Shown piece by piece: positions 51,330 through 62,000 of a DNA stretch of 64,000 nt (position 1 is its first letter; each line of letters begins with the position of its first letter). A program made the translations under genes and the position numbers. The stretch is from the NCBI GenBank assembly GCA_958450365.1, contig CAUEEP010000729.1:2436001-2500000 (forward strand), written 5' to 3'. This stretch comes from Mesorhabditis belari (lineage: Eukaryota; Nematoda; Chromadorea; Rhabditida; Rhabditidae). The notes below the pieces were generated by a model, which worked only from the letters and a program-made list of their open reading frames with translations, did no database searches and was not told where the DNA came from.

Positions 51330-51569
51330 GACGAGCGTGGTCGTAAAGAAATTAGTTTTCTAGAGAAAGCGGGAGTAATTCGCGAGTTTCCTTTCACAAA
51401 CAAGGAGTAATTCGCGAGTTTCCTTTCACAAACAAGCATGTTTCAATGTCGGGAGTGCGACTCAAGTGGCTGTACTTCAAATGTCTAAAAGGAAAACGGG
51501 AGAATTGTCTAGAAAACGATTTTTTCCCCCTCTAGTCATCAAGGATACAAAAAAGTCTTTATTTGAAAA

Positions 51570-52035
51570 GAGAAATGGATAAACCCAGTAATACTTTTGG
51601 TCTAACTGATAATTCTCAAGCCTTTCAGCTATCCAGTGGCTCTTAGGGGATTTTTTTATAGTAGAGTTTATTTGTTTTTTCTAAAACCTTTCAACTTTTT
51701 CTTTTTTTACCGTTATTTTATCTCTATTTTTATCGAAATCTTCGATTTTTGAGCTAATTCTGTGAGGATGTCGAATATCGATCTAAAAATATAAAAGTAG
51801 ATCTAGCTGAATGCTGCTGAATGCTGCTGAATGCTGCTGAATGCTGCTGAATGCTGCTAGATTCAGCTAGATGCTGAACATTTATGCAGATATGCAGAAA
51901 TTAGGATTTAAAAACTTGTTGTAATTTAGCAAATTGACTGCGTAGTCTTTTTTTGCCATCTTCCCTAACTCAAAATGGATAAACCTAGTAATACTTTTGG
52001 TCTAACTGATAATTCTCAAGCCTTTCAGCTATCCT
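51570..52035 (+). repeat. Direct repeat 'ggataaaccYagtaatactttt' and (gaatgctgct)n
   Basis: About 60 bp (ggataaacccagtaatactt...cctttcagctatcc) at 51572-51632 is repeated at 51975-52035. A gaatgctgct run (51805-51865) lies between. The 63-codon frame after the second copy (51975-52166, MDKPSNTFGLTDNSQAF) is of unknown meaning and has no support beyond its length. Confidence 0.75.
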
Positions 52036-52342
52036 GCTTTGCTAAAGGAGCAAATGAAGCAGTAAATGAAAGTTTTATAAAAAATTTGACCTATTTTTGT
52101 TGTTTATCATTTTCTAGCTGGGCCTACAAAAAACAAAAGTTTACTAGCGTAAGATTAAATAGATGAAATAGAAAATAAAGACAATTTTACTGTAGTTCTT
52201 GAAAGTTGACGCGTTTTAGAAAACCGATTGCTTGAGAAAAGCAAATTCATGTCTGGGCCTCTTTTCGCCTTTCTATCTCTCGCCGGGCGACCATTTGCCC
52301 GTCTCTCGGCTTGTTACCCGAAACGGAGAGACCCCTCTCAGC

Positions 52343-52425
52343 GCCTCGATAGCTCAGTTGGGAGAGCGTTAGACTGAAGCGGGTCAGAAATCTAAAGGTC
52401 ACCGGTTCGATCCCGGTTCGGGGCA
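52343..52425 (+). tRNA. tRNA-Phe (GAA) with 10-nt intron, inverted copy
   Basis: Same mature sequence as the gene at 51247-51329 with intron cgggtcagaa. All arms pair. Both A box and B box (ggttcgatcc) are intact, so both copies look functional. The 5' flank (gcctttctatctctcgccggg) differs from that of the other copy. Confidence 0.95.
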
Positions 52426-52660
52426 TTTTTTGGCGTTTTTAAGGAAAACTTTGCTAAAGTATTTTCATTATTGCTAAAGTATTTTCATTATTGCTAAAGT
52501 ATTTTCAATTGCTAAAGTATTTTCATAACTATAGAAATTCATATACGTTGAGTAAACAAATTTAGCAAAAAATTTGAAAAAAAAAATTGTTACTTTATTG
52601 AATTTGATTTGTATAAGATTGCAAAACAGTTTTAGATGTCAATAATTTCCTGGCCAATCC

Positions 52661-52780
52661 TCAAATGTGCGGTCGCTGGCGGAGTACAGCGACTTGTTTC
52701 CCGGGATCGGCTATCCACATATCAGGAAATCCAGTGTCCAGCCGTAAATCATATTCATCACATTGACAGGTTACGGCTGG
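52661..52780 (-). pseudogene. Possible aspartic-protease active-site exon fragment
   Basis: After an acceptor-like aaaatcag, the minus strand reads QPAVTCQCDEYDLRLDTGFP then DMWIADPGKQVAV and a stop (52661-52663). In pepsin-family proteases the first active Asp sits in a hydrophobic-D-T-G-S-x-x-L-W motif. LDTGFPDMWIAD resembles it, with Ser replaced by Phe. No second Asp motif or neighbouring exon is found. Could be chance; recorded as a weak call. Confidence 0.3.
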
Positions 52781-53079
52781 CTGATTTTTACTGAAGAAAT
52801 ACTGTAAGATTACGGTAAGTTTACATGTTTTAGAAAACGCACTACTTGAGCAAATGTTTCTTTTTCAAAAACCCACAAATTGGCTGGGGATTGGGGGGGA
52901 AGAAAGTGGCTTTCACGTTATTGATTCAGACCGGGAAATCGACGATATTACGGTTAAAATACGCCTAAGATTGGTTACCAAAATATTTTTCTTTTTTATC
53001 TTTCTTTATTCTTTATCCGAGTGGATCAAAGCCTGATTCATCGCGCAAATAATATCGAATGAACTGTTGATACTCATGT

Positions 53080-53560
53080 TCCTGTGGGTAAAGCCTTGAT
53101 CGGATTGTTACGAGCGAGATACAATAGCGCATCCACGCTTTAAAAAGTGCGCCGCGCCACTTTTGCGCCAGTCCCTTAAAACTGCACCTCAATAAGAATC
53201 TAACTCTCCCCCTCTTGGAGTACGAGCTCCGGCCAGCCGGAGTAAGGAAAGGGGTTCGCAAAGAGGAGAGTGGAGACACAAAATAGTTTAAACAAAACAA
53301 AAATGCGGAGATGGGACATACAAAACAAGAAGAAACAGCCAAAAAATACAAAAAAAAACGAAAAACAATGTCATTTAAAATGTTGAAGCCAGAACGTAGT
53401 TCCTGAACGAAAGGTGACCAGTTGCATTGAAGGCTTTCTGTAGAACTTTTCCAGTCGTCGTTTTTTCTTTCAGAAGCGCTCTCTCTATGTGCTCTACGTA
53501 ACCATGTGCTTAGCGCAAAAGATAATCGGGAAGAGGTGAGTTGATTCAAACTAAGAATTT
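53080..53560. repeat. Inverted repeat flanking the kinase gene (left arm)
   Basis: gtgggtaaagccttgatcgg...acgaaaaacaatgt...aaagataatcggg matches the reverse complement of 57563-57825, with an extra block of about 210 bp at 53121-53330. A 207-codon minus-strand frame spans this arm (53013-53636) but has no recognisable domain. Confidence 0.85.
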
Positions 53561-53905
53561 GATTTGACTCTTCAAGTTTAGTTCTCGCTTTAGGGGCTTT
53601 AGGGGCGTTTAGGGGCTCATCGGTGGGACAAGGCAAAATTTGATCTCATCAGATCCTCGATTTCTCTGGTCCAAAATGATTTTTTTCTTTTTCTTTTTTT
53701 AGGCTCTTTATAGTTTTCAAAAAACACTCTTGGTCGCCAATGTCAGTTGACAAAAGTTCATACAAAAATCCTCATTTATCAGCTAAAAACAAGACTTAGT
53801 GTTACCATTTACTGGCGCTTTTCGCCATCCAAACCTGCACATATTTATTAAAAGCATTTAAACGCAATTCAATTCTTTCGAATTGAATTTTTAAAAAAAT
53901 CGAAT

Positions 53906-56900
53906 TCAATTCTTTTCCTCTTTCGTTTTCCCCAGGTCCTTTTTCTTGGGCGCTTGCTCGTAAAGTTTGATCATCTTCTGTTGATCGTGCTCAAATTCGG
54001 GAATCTTTGGCTGAGTGGGGAACACCGAAAGCCAATTTGACTGAGGCGTCATGCGATAAGTGGGCTAAAAAGAAACCTAGAGTTTTATGTCTTTAGTTGG
54101 CCAATATAAATCGATTACAAAACTTTCAGTGCCTTTTTTAATTATTTTAATCAACAAAAGCAAAGACTACCTGTTTCTTGTGCCACCACGAGTACATCCA
54201 CGAAGTCCATGAGCTCTGCTTTTGATACTGCAATGTGGCAATGGCGGCAACTTGTTCCATCGTCGGTCTGGAAAAGAGAAATATAGCAGCAATCAAAGAC
54301 CGATCAAAATTTGCAAAATCATTTAAGGTTTGATCAGTAAGGGCGATAGTTGCTCTCGAAAAGTCATTCAGCTTTTAACCTATGCACTTCAGCTCCAAAT
54401 TAGCAAACCTCGATTCGGGGCGGTCTTCCCAACAGAGGCTGCACAATTTCCACATTTCGACCGGAAACTTGGGACCGGGCGCAAGACGATAACCTCTTCG
54501 GAACGCGAAGACCAACTAAAACAAAGGAAATGTAGATACTTTTGTTAAAAACAAAACGAGAAACTTACCCTTTTGATATCGGTGATAAAATCGTCGTATG
54601 GATCTCGACATTCGTTGTAGCACTAAGTAAAGAAGAGTCATTTGCTTACAACAATTACCTGTATAGACATCAAAAAAAGTACGATCAACACCTACCTCCC
54701 AGATGAGAACGCCGAATGCCCAAACGTCAGTGCGCTGATCGAATTGTTTTCCCTGGAGTGTCTCTCGTGGCAAGTAGCGAATTGGCACCTAAAATCAAGA
54801 ATAAAGTTTGATCATCAATACAACCTTCTACAATACGAGTCTCGGTAAACCAAACAACACTCACGTTCTGCAGCTTTTCCACCTTGATCGTTCCCTTGAC
54901 GGACATTCCAAAATCACTAAAACCCAATTGAAAGTGAAGTAAATGAAAGAAACGAACGTGATCTTCGCCTCATAATTGCTTCCGATGACCACGTTCCGTG
55001 CAGCCACATCGCGATGCACAATCTAAATCAAAAGATCATTGAATTAGAAGTCAATACACCAAAATAGCACATTATACATAGAATAGACAGAGTGTACTAT
55101 TTACCCCTGCTTTTGTATGAAGATAGTCAAGACCCCGTGCAGCACCAGCGATCCAATGCACCGTTTCCCCTTCAGTCGCGAGCTTCTAAACAAATTAGTT
55201 AAACCAAGCACTTAGTAGGTACCCACCTGTCCGGTTGATTTTCCTTCGTACCCCTCGCCCAAATGATCTTTCAAGCTTCCATCTGAAAAAAGGCAAAGTT
55301 ACACGTTAGGCTTAAAGCAAACGTTTTGAAATTTAAGTCTGAACTTCAGTTAGTCGATCAACAATATAAAAGATAGAATTTCAGATAAAGAAACAACTCC
55401 CTTACATGGACAGAACTCCATGACGAGCATGATTGGACTTTGGTAGCAGGCGACGGCGAGGAAGTGCACCACATTTTCATGCCGACAAGATTGGAAGCGG
55501 CGCATCGTCTGTGCTTCCTAAAAAATTTAGTAGTTTGTAATTCAAGCAAAAGATCTCACCTTAATGAACACCTCACTTTCTTCGGCTCTCACGTTGGTGA
55601 GAATTTTGACTGCAACCTAATGGCAAGTGTTTATACAAGTACAAGGACAAACTTTCTCCTCAGTCAAGTGTTTAAGATATCAACGGCAAATTTCACCTCG
55701 ATGCGCTTGAGAAGTCCGACTCGGTAGTAGGCCTTGAAGACTTGACCGAAATTTCCAGATCCAAGTCGTTTGATGCTAAAAAAATTGCAAAGTTTGTCAT
55801 GACTCAAATAGTAGCTAGATAACACGACTCCAAAAAAACGTACCGTTGAATCTGCTCGTGGAAGATCTCCCAGCGCTCTTTGTTGATCCCATGCTTGATC
55901 AATTTGTTCTAAGGGAAACATTCCACGTTCAAGAAGACACCACAGTTTACCTCGAATTGCTTAACGGAGACACGATAGTCGCGATGATAGGCAATGAGGC
56001 CTAAATTTGTCAAATTCATAAAAAACTAAAAACGACCAACCTCCCGGGTTGTTGAAGCAAAATTCGTTCACGTAGTAGCAGCGATGTGTGCGCGAGTAGC
56101 GAATGGGCACCTAAAGCAAAAGATTTCAATAAAAATGGCAAATAAGCAATTCAAATAGCTTCAAGCTCACCTCTTCGATCATTCCGTCCTGATTGACAAA
56201 CATGATTTGGTACTTTCGATCCTAAACACACAAAATAATTCCAGTTAAACGCGCCCAAACATACCAGTGGCGATTTCGATGTGTTCTCGTGTGCGAAGAT
56301 TTGCCGAACCAAGAAGTAGCCTAAAAGAACACAATTATTAAAGCCAATCTTGAAACCAAAGCCATAAATGCCAAATAAAAAGAAACTCACCGGGCGTGGT
56401 GAGTAATTCGTTGGCCTCATCGCGCTCGATGAAGCTGTGGAAGTATCGCTCCGAAGAAAATGTGGCAAGACCACCAGCCTAAAAAAAATGATAGATGTAA
56501 AACGTCAAGCGTTGAAGCTATTAAAAAGCCAAAAATTTTCAATATGCAACAAATCACCCACCACAGAGTCTCGAATCTTTGTGTAGCGCACGCGAGAAGC
56601 GGCCACAGGTTCAACCTAAAAGAAACACACATTTTGATAAAAGGTAAAAGCGGCTTAAACGTTAATGCTACTCCTGTTAATCTTTTTTAAGGTCAATTCG
56701 TACAATATCAACCGTTTCATAGGATTTCAAGCTTCAAACAACAACTATAAACACTTACTGATGACATCACGGTGTGTGCCATCCCGATTTCCGCCGTATC
56801 AGCCTAAATAGCAAGATTAGATCAATGAAATTAATATCAAATAGAAACAATCGGTTTACTAATTAAATACATTCATTTTTGTTGAACTACAAAATCTTAA

Positions 56901-56990
56901 CTCAAATAAATATCCTGACTGCGAGAAGCTAATTTAAAGAAAACTCAAAAAAAGCAAGTCGAAATAAACCTCGTCCCGATGATCGTCCAT
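53906..56990 (-). CDS. SH2-domain non-receptor tyrosine kinase (Fer/SPE-8-like)
   Basis: Twenty-one exons join in phase to 503 residues from the ATG at 56990: 56970-56990, 56759-56803, 56562-56615, 56391-56478, 56265-56320, 56171-56221, 56041-56110, 55951-56000, 55844-55908, 55697-55775, 55560-55616, 55406-55517, 55227-55282, 55105-55185, 54958-55022, 54865-54916, 54696-54788, 54569-54622, 54409-54515, 54171-54267, 53906-54064. SH2, about 50-143: RYFHSFIERDEANELL, FLVR Arg75. Kinase, about 167-425: GSGNFGQV, VAVK Lys197, HRDVAARN (Asp300), DFG 318-320, DVWAFG. The loop between DFG and VPIR has no Tyr, and the usual A-P-E reads P-R-E (341-343). A basic tail of about 75 residues follows. Known family role: tyrosine signalling, in nematodes often in sperm. 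The start may lie further upstream (exon-like 57256-57318), since the exon frame is open 5' of this ATG. Confidence 0.96.
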
Positions 56991-57224
56991 ACTTGTAGTC
57001 GAAAAGGGAAAAGAATGACATTTTGCCTGCAAAAGCCTTCTTTAAAAGAAGGATAAATGTAAAATTTTGAGCCATTAAAACTCGCGTCGATACACATCGG
57101 CCATTGAATCACTTCAAAACACTCTTGTAAAGCAGTAAAGACAAAAAATAGAGACAAGATTCAGATGCCTGGTAGAAAGAGGAAGCGGACACATATTGAG
57201 CCTATTATGTGATTGTTTCCACCG

Positions 57225-57318
57225 ATTAGTGTTTCCTTGGGAATAAGCGGAACCGTATATTCATTCTGTTGAGATTCCGCAAGCATGTCTTCGTCATCTG
57301 GTTGATAAGCATAGGCAT
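57225..57318 (-). pseudogene. Kinase N-terminal exon, relic or alternative 5' exon
   Basis: After the acceptor aattcag the minus strand reads AYAYQPDDEDMLAESQQNEY then TVPLIPK, almost the same as the exon at 62395-62540 of the second kinase locus. The match stops at CCCAAGG and the frame runs to a stop near 57170. A donor at ACG|gttccg (57256) would be in phase 0 with an acceptor before GCAAAATGTC (57026), giving the kinase a longer N-terminus. I cannot tell whether this is used. Confidence 0.6.
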
Positions 57319-57562
57319 CTGAATTGGAGTCAAGCGTCCAGACTTTTTACATTCCGAAACCGAACCACCTAACTCGCACAGTTATTCTTCCCATCAATCT
57401 TTCTTTGCGTTTTCTTGTTCCATTTCATTCCAAAGTGTTTTAAATAATCTCGAAAAGAGAGGCTCCGATCGCTGTTCGAAAACGAATCTCGATGTTGGAT
57501 GCTCGTGTCGAACGGAAATCGGATGAGATTGACCTCACGAATTCGACAATGATAATCAAATT

Positions 57563-57825
57563 TGTGGTTTGAATCAATTCACCTCATCCGGATTATCTTT
57601 TACGCTAAGCACATAGTTACGTAGAGCACATAGAGAGAGCGCTTCTGAAATAAGAAACGACGCTTGGAAAAGTTCTACAGAAATCCTCCAATGCAACTGG
57701 TCACCTGTCGTTCAGGCTTCAACATTTCAAATAACATTGTTTTTCGTTTTGTTTTGTATTTTTTTGGTTTTGGTTTTACCGTATCCCGCTCGTAACAACC
57801 CGATCAAGGCTTTACCCACAGGAAA
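57563..57825. repeat. Inverted repeat flanking the kinase gene (right arm)
   Basis: Inverted counterpart of 53080-53560: tttacgctaagcacatagtt...ccgatcaaggctttacccac. The arms lie about 3.9 kb apart (inner ends) and enclose the whole kinase gene. Confidence 0.85.
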
Positions 57826-58099
57826 ATGTTCTAGCGGTGAAGAGTAGGCGACGGCGAAGGCTAGTCGCATTACGGAGCTAGCACCTTTACTACCCATCTA
57901 ACCAAAGCTGGACGGGAGCCGAGCCTACAGCACTCGGATCAGGGAAAAGACCCCTGGTTCATCTCATGGGTTCGAACCAGAGCCGAAGCCGAGCTCATGG
58001 ATTCGAATCCAACTAACTGAGCCCGACCTTTCTTAACTTGGAAAATCTGACGGGATATCGTGTTTCAACGTGACGAGACCGTAGCTGATAGTTTTGATA

Positions 58100-58696
58100 T
58101 TGGGTTGGTGGAAAAGTCCTTTCGGATTTTTTTGGGAGAGCACCTTAAATTTGTCCAATTTTGACGTTTTATAGCTCATCCTAAAGCTGAATTCAAGACG
58201 GATCGATTGGTAAAAACCGTTTTGAGATATCTCTTTTCTAAAAGTTTTTACAGCTATTTTGGTAAAGGGCGGCAGAGCCAAAAAATGGCTGTTTTCACGT
58301 TTCGTTAGTTTTCCGTGCAGAAACCTAGGCTAAAAACATGTTATTGGTGATCAGCGTCCAAAATAACCCCTAGACACAAATTTTCAGAATCTTAGCTAAA
58401 AATTTTTGACAAACATTGTCACCGGTGGAAGTCGAACCAGCGACCCTCAGATCAATAGCTTTTCTCGATTTTCCTTCGTTTTTCTCGTTTTTTCCTGAAA
58501 TTCCTGAAAAAAGCCTTCTAACAACATCAAAAAAATGATAAAACAAAAAAAAGTGGAAAAACGAAGGTATACCAATCGATCCGTCTTGAATTCAGCTTTA
58601 GGATGAGCTATAAAACGTCAAAATTGTCCAACTCAAAATTCGACAAATTTAAGGTACTCTCCCAAAAAATCCGAAAGGACTTTTCCACCAACCCAA
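58100..58696. mobile_element. Mariner-ended foldback MITE with tRNA-like sequence (copy 2)
   Basis: TA-flanked ends TTGGGTTGGTGGAAAAGTCC and the complement. The arms of about 125 bp are inverted (gcaccttaaatttgtccaat...). The interior is the reverse of 47119-47400, including the tRNA-like gtggaagtcgaaccagcgaccctcagatc (58427-58462). The right end is only about 350 bp from the start codon of the MSP-fusion gene. Confidence 0.88.
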
Positions 58697-59041
58697 TAGT
58701 TGATCTCTCAATCAATCGATTTCCCCACACCGTGTCTCAGATCTTCAAAAATCCCCATCAAATCAATAACCCAAAATTGTTCAATTTCCCATTTTTCATT
58801 CAATTATTTTTCTCTTTCGCACTATCTCGTTCATTTTTTGACTTAGTGGCACAAATTGTCTCTTCTACTTAGCCCTTGGCCAGCAGATGTCGAATAATGC
58901 CCGAACTGTAGCAATCAGCAGCAATATAAAAGGAAAGATGGCTCAAACGAGAATTCATTTCTATTCACTTTTCTCTTTCAAAACCTTTTCCCTTTACCTA
59001 TTTTCAATTCAGATTCGTTAACCTTCGAATTTCTTTTGGAA
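58697..59041 (+). promoter_or_regulatory. 5' flank of the MSP-fusion gene
   Basis: Pyrimidine-rich sequence ends in tattttcaattcag|attcgtt (acceptor-like at 59012), 29 bp before the ATG at 59042. This could be a trans-splice (SL) site or the end of a 5' UTR intron. No TATA box or GATA site is clear enough to call. Confidence 0.4.
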
Positions 59042-62000
59042 ATGTCTCTTCTCGAGCGAGCTTTCTCCTTCTTGAATTGCACTTGTTGCGGAAAGTTCTG
59101 TGAGTTTTAAAATTAACTATTGAACTCAATTTCACAAAAGATCAGCTTAAATCCATTCACCAATTTCCGCTTTTGATTTCAGTCGGCTACAACGAGAAGG
59201 TGTTCTCCTGTGAGAACCGGCGGAATCGCAACTGCTTCGATCACGAGGCCGTTTGTGGAAAGTGCATGTGAGTGACTTCATACAAATAAGTGACTTTTCG
59301 ACAAGAAATATTAAGCCAAAAGTACTGATAAGTTTAGGCAATTAGTTACGACAGTAGTTGTTTGATTTACTATTAAAATTTTCAGGCACGATCATGCCGA
59401 ATCAATCCACGTCATGGACAAGCAGCGCTACATCGTCGCTCTTCGTCACGACATTGAGGGTGAGTGATCAAGGAGATAGAATGAAGGGGATGAAGGGATA
59501 GAATGCTTATGTAATAGATAGAGTTGACTGAACAGTCGTCATGTTCCGAACACGATCTCTATTATATTACATTTTCCTAGGCTATGGCACCTTAGAGACC
59601 TGACTCTCCCAGCTCCGGCCTTCTCCTAGATCGTGTTGGGATTCGGACGTAACAGTTCCATTAACATCAAATTAGCATTTAAGTATAGTTCGTAAACGGA
59701 CGTCCGAATCCGATCTGAACGTTAGTTCGTAAACGGACGTAACATATACAAAGTAAACGTTTCTAAAGTTCAGAAAAGATCCGTGATTTCATCAACAAGA
59801 TGGAGACGAAACTCTTTGATGGATCGATTGGTCCTTTGATAGATCGATCGATTGTGATGGCTGAGGTAGAGGCGAGCAAGGCCGAATCTGTGGTGAGTTG
59901 GGCTGGTCCACAGGGAACAAATCAATTGGTGCATTTGTTGGTTGTAAACGGAAGTACGAAACGGAACGAAAAGACTTTCTAGACAGCCTAATATAAGAGT
60001 TGATAATTTAAGACTCAAAATTAGCTGTCTTGTTTTAAATAATTATAATATTTCAGGACTTTGCTGAGGTTGCTGAGAGGAGGAAAGCCAAACTGCTGCA
60101 ACTTCGTTCTGTCTACAATGGTTCTTTTGGGCTGAAAGTTGCTCAGCCGAAGGTAAGTAAATCTACATAGCTACAAAGACAATGATTAGCATTTAGTCGC
60201 TTTCGGGAACTTCTACCACAAGTGTTGCTGTTGAATCGGTTCTCGAGAAAGAAGTGGTCGCTGAGGAGCCAAAGAAGCTTGATTTCCCTGGAATTGGTCA
60301 GTTTAAATTTGGAAATGTTTTTAGTCAAACCTTCGCCAGATTTTTGGCCAGTGAACTCTAGAGAAAAGACGCATAAATGTTACTTTCAGATCTGAAAGTC
60401 TGGGAGGAGACCAAGTGGCCAATGATCAAGAAGCATCAAGAGGCTCTTGCAAATCAAGAGGTTCTTGCAAAGCTAGAGCAAATGTAAGCGTAAGCAATTG
60501 TAATCTTATAAATAGCTAAAAATCTTCAAATCTTAACTTAAATTGTTATCTGAAGGAATTTAGCTAACTAACACCCGCACAAAAATTCCCCATTTTGCCA
60601 TTCTTTTCATTTTACTTCATTTCATGATGTTATCGGAAACTTTGCTCGGCTTTTATGTCATTTTTCGTGATTTACATTAGTTTATTTGCGATTGACGTGC
60701 GGTTTTAAGTGACTGGTCCGTTTACAACCAACAAATGCACATGGCGAGTTGCGCAAATAAAATGACGGAAATTAGCCTACCCCATTTTCCTTCATTCGAT
60801 GAACATTTTTAAAGTTTCCGATACCATAATGATATCAGAACGTTTAAAAAAGGCAAGCAAATCATTTTAGAAAAGGTGTTAGGTAAGGGGTTGGTTACTA
60901 ACCCATTTAAGCGCCAAATAAAAGGAAATTTTTTTCTTTCTTTAGGTATCGACTTCTGTCTGCTCGACTTCAACCCGACAAGACGGCCCAATCGACATCA
61001 TCATTTGACCCAATCAAGGTGATGCCCCTTCCATCATTTGACCCAATCAAGGTGATGCCCCTTCCATCATTTGACCCAATCAAGGTGATGCCCCTTCCAT
61101 CATTTGACCCAATCAAGGTGATGCCCCTTCCATCATTTGACCCAAGCATGGTGATGCCCCTTCCAGTCTGGAAGGAGACCAAGTGGCCAATCATCAAGAA
61201 GCGTCAAGAGGACGAAGCAAAGCAAGAGCAAATGCAAGCGTAAGCAATTGTAATCTTATAAATAGATAAAAGTCTTCAAATCTTCTTAAATTGCTATCTT
61301 CTTAAGGCTAATTTCCGCCATTTCATTTGGGTAACTGGGTCTTTTTCGCAACTCGCCATTATTTCTTCTAAGTGGGTCAATCTTATGGCGAGTTGCGCAA
61401 ATAAAATAGCGGAAATTAGCCTACTCTATTTCCCTTCATTCCATGAGCATTTTTAAAGTTTCCGATACCATAATGATATCAGAACCTTTAAAAAGTCATG
61501 CAGATCATTTTAGAAAAGGTGTTAGGTAAGGGGTTGCTTACTAACCCATTTAAGCGTCAAATAAAAGGAAATGTTTTCTTTCTTTAGGTATCATTCTGCT
61601 CGACTTCAACCCGACAAGACGGCCCAATCGATCCCACCCGGCGACATCATCACTCAACCCAACGCGAAGGTCGTTTTCAACGCCCCCTACGACGACAAGC
61701 ACACCCACGACATCAAGGTATGGTTTTTCCGATTTTTTTACTTGCTTATGACCCTTTTTACTTGCTTATGACCCTGAAAACTTATTTCTTTGTCATTTAT
61801 TATTTTTCTTGTTTAGCTGATCAATGCTGGCGGTCGTCGTATCGGCTGGGCCATCAAGACCAGCAACATGAAGCGCCTTGGAGTCGACCTACCATGCGGT
61901 GTTTTGGACCCAAAGGAGGGTGTCCTTGTAAGTTTTATTTCCCTTTGTCTTGTTTTGATTTTATTCTACCTTCACTAATTGTTTTGTTTAGGTTGCCGTC

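Noticed and set aside
53013..53636. 207-codon minus-strand frame as a gene
   Set aside because: It lies across the inverted-repeat arm. It has no recognisable domain, and the paralogous arm at 57563-57825 does not keep the frame.
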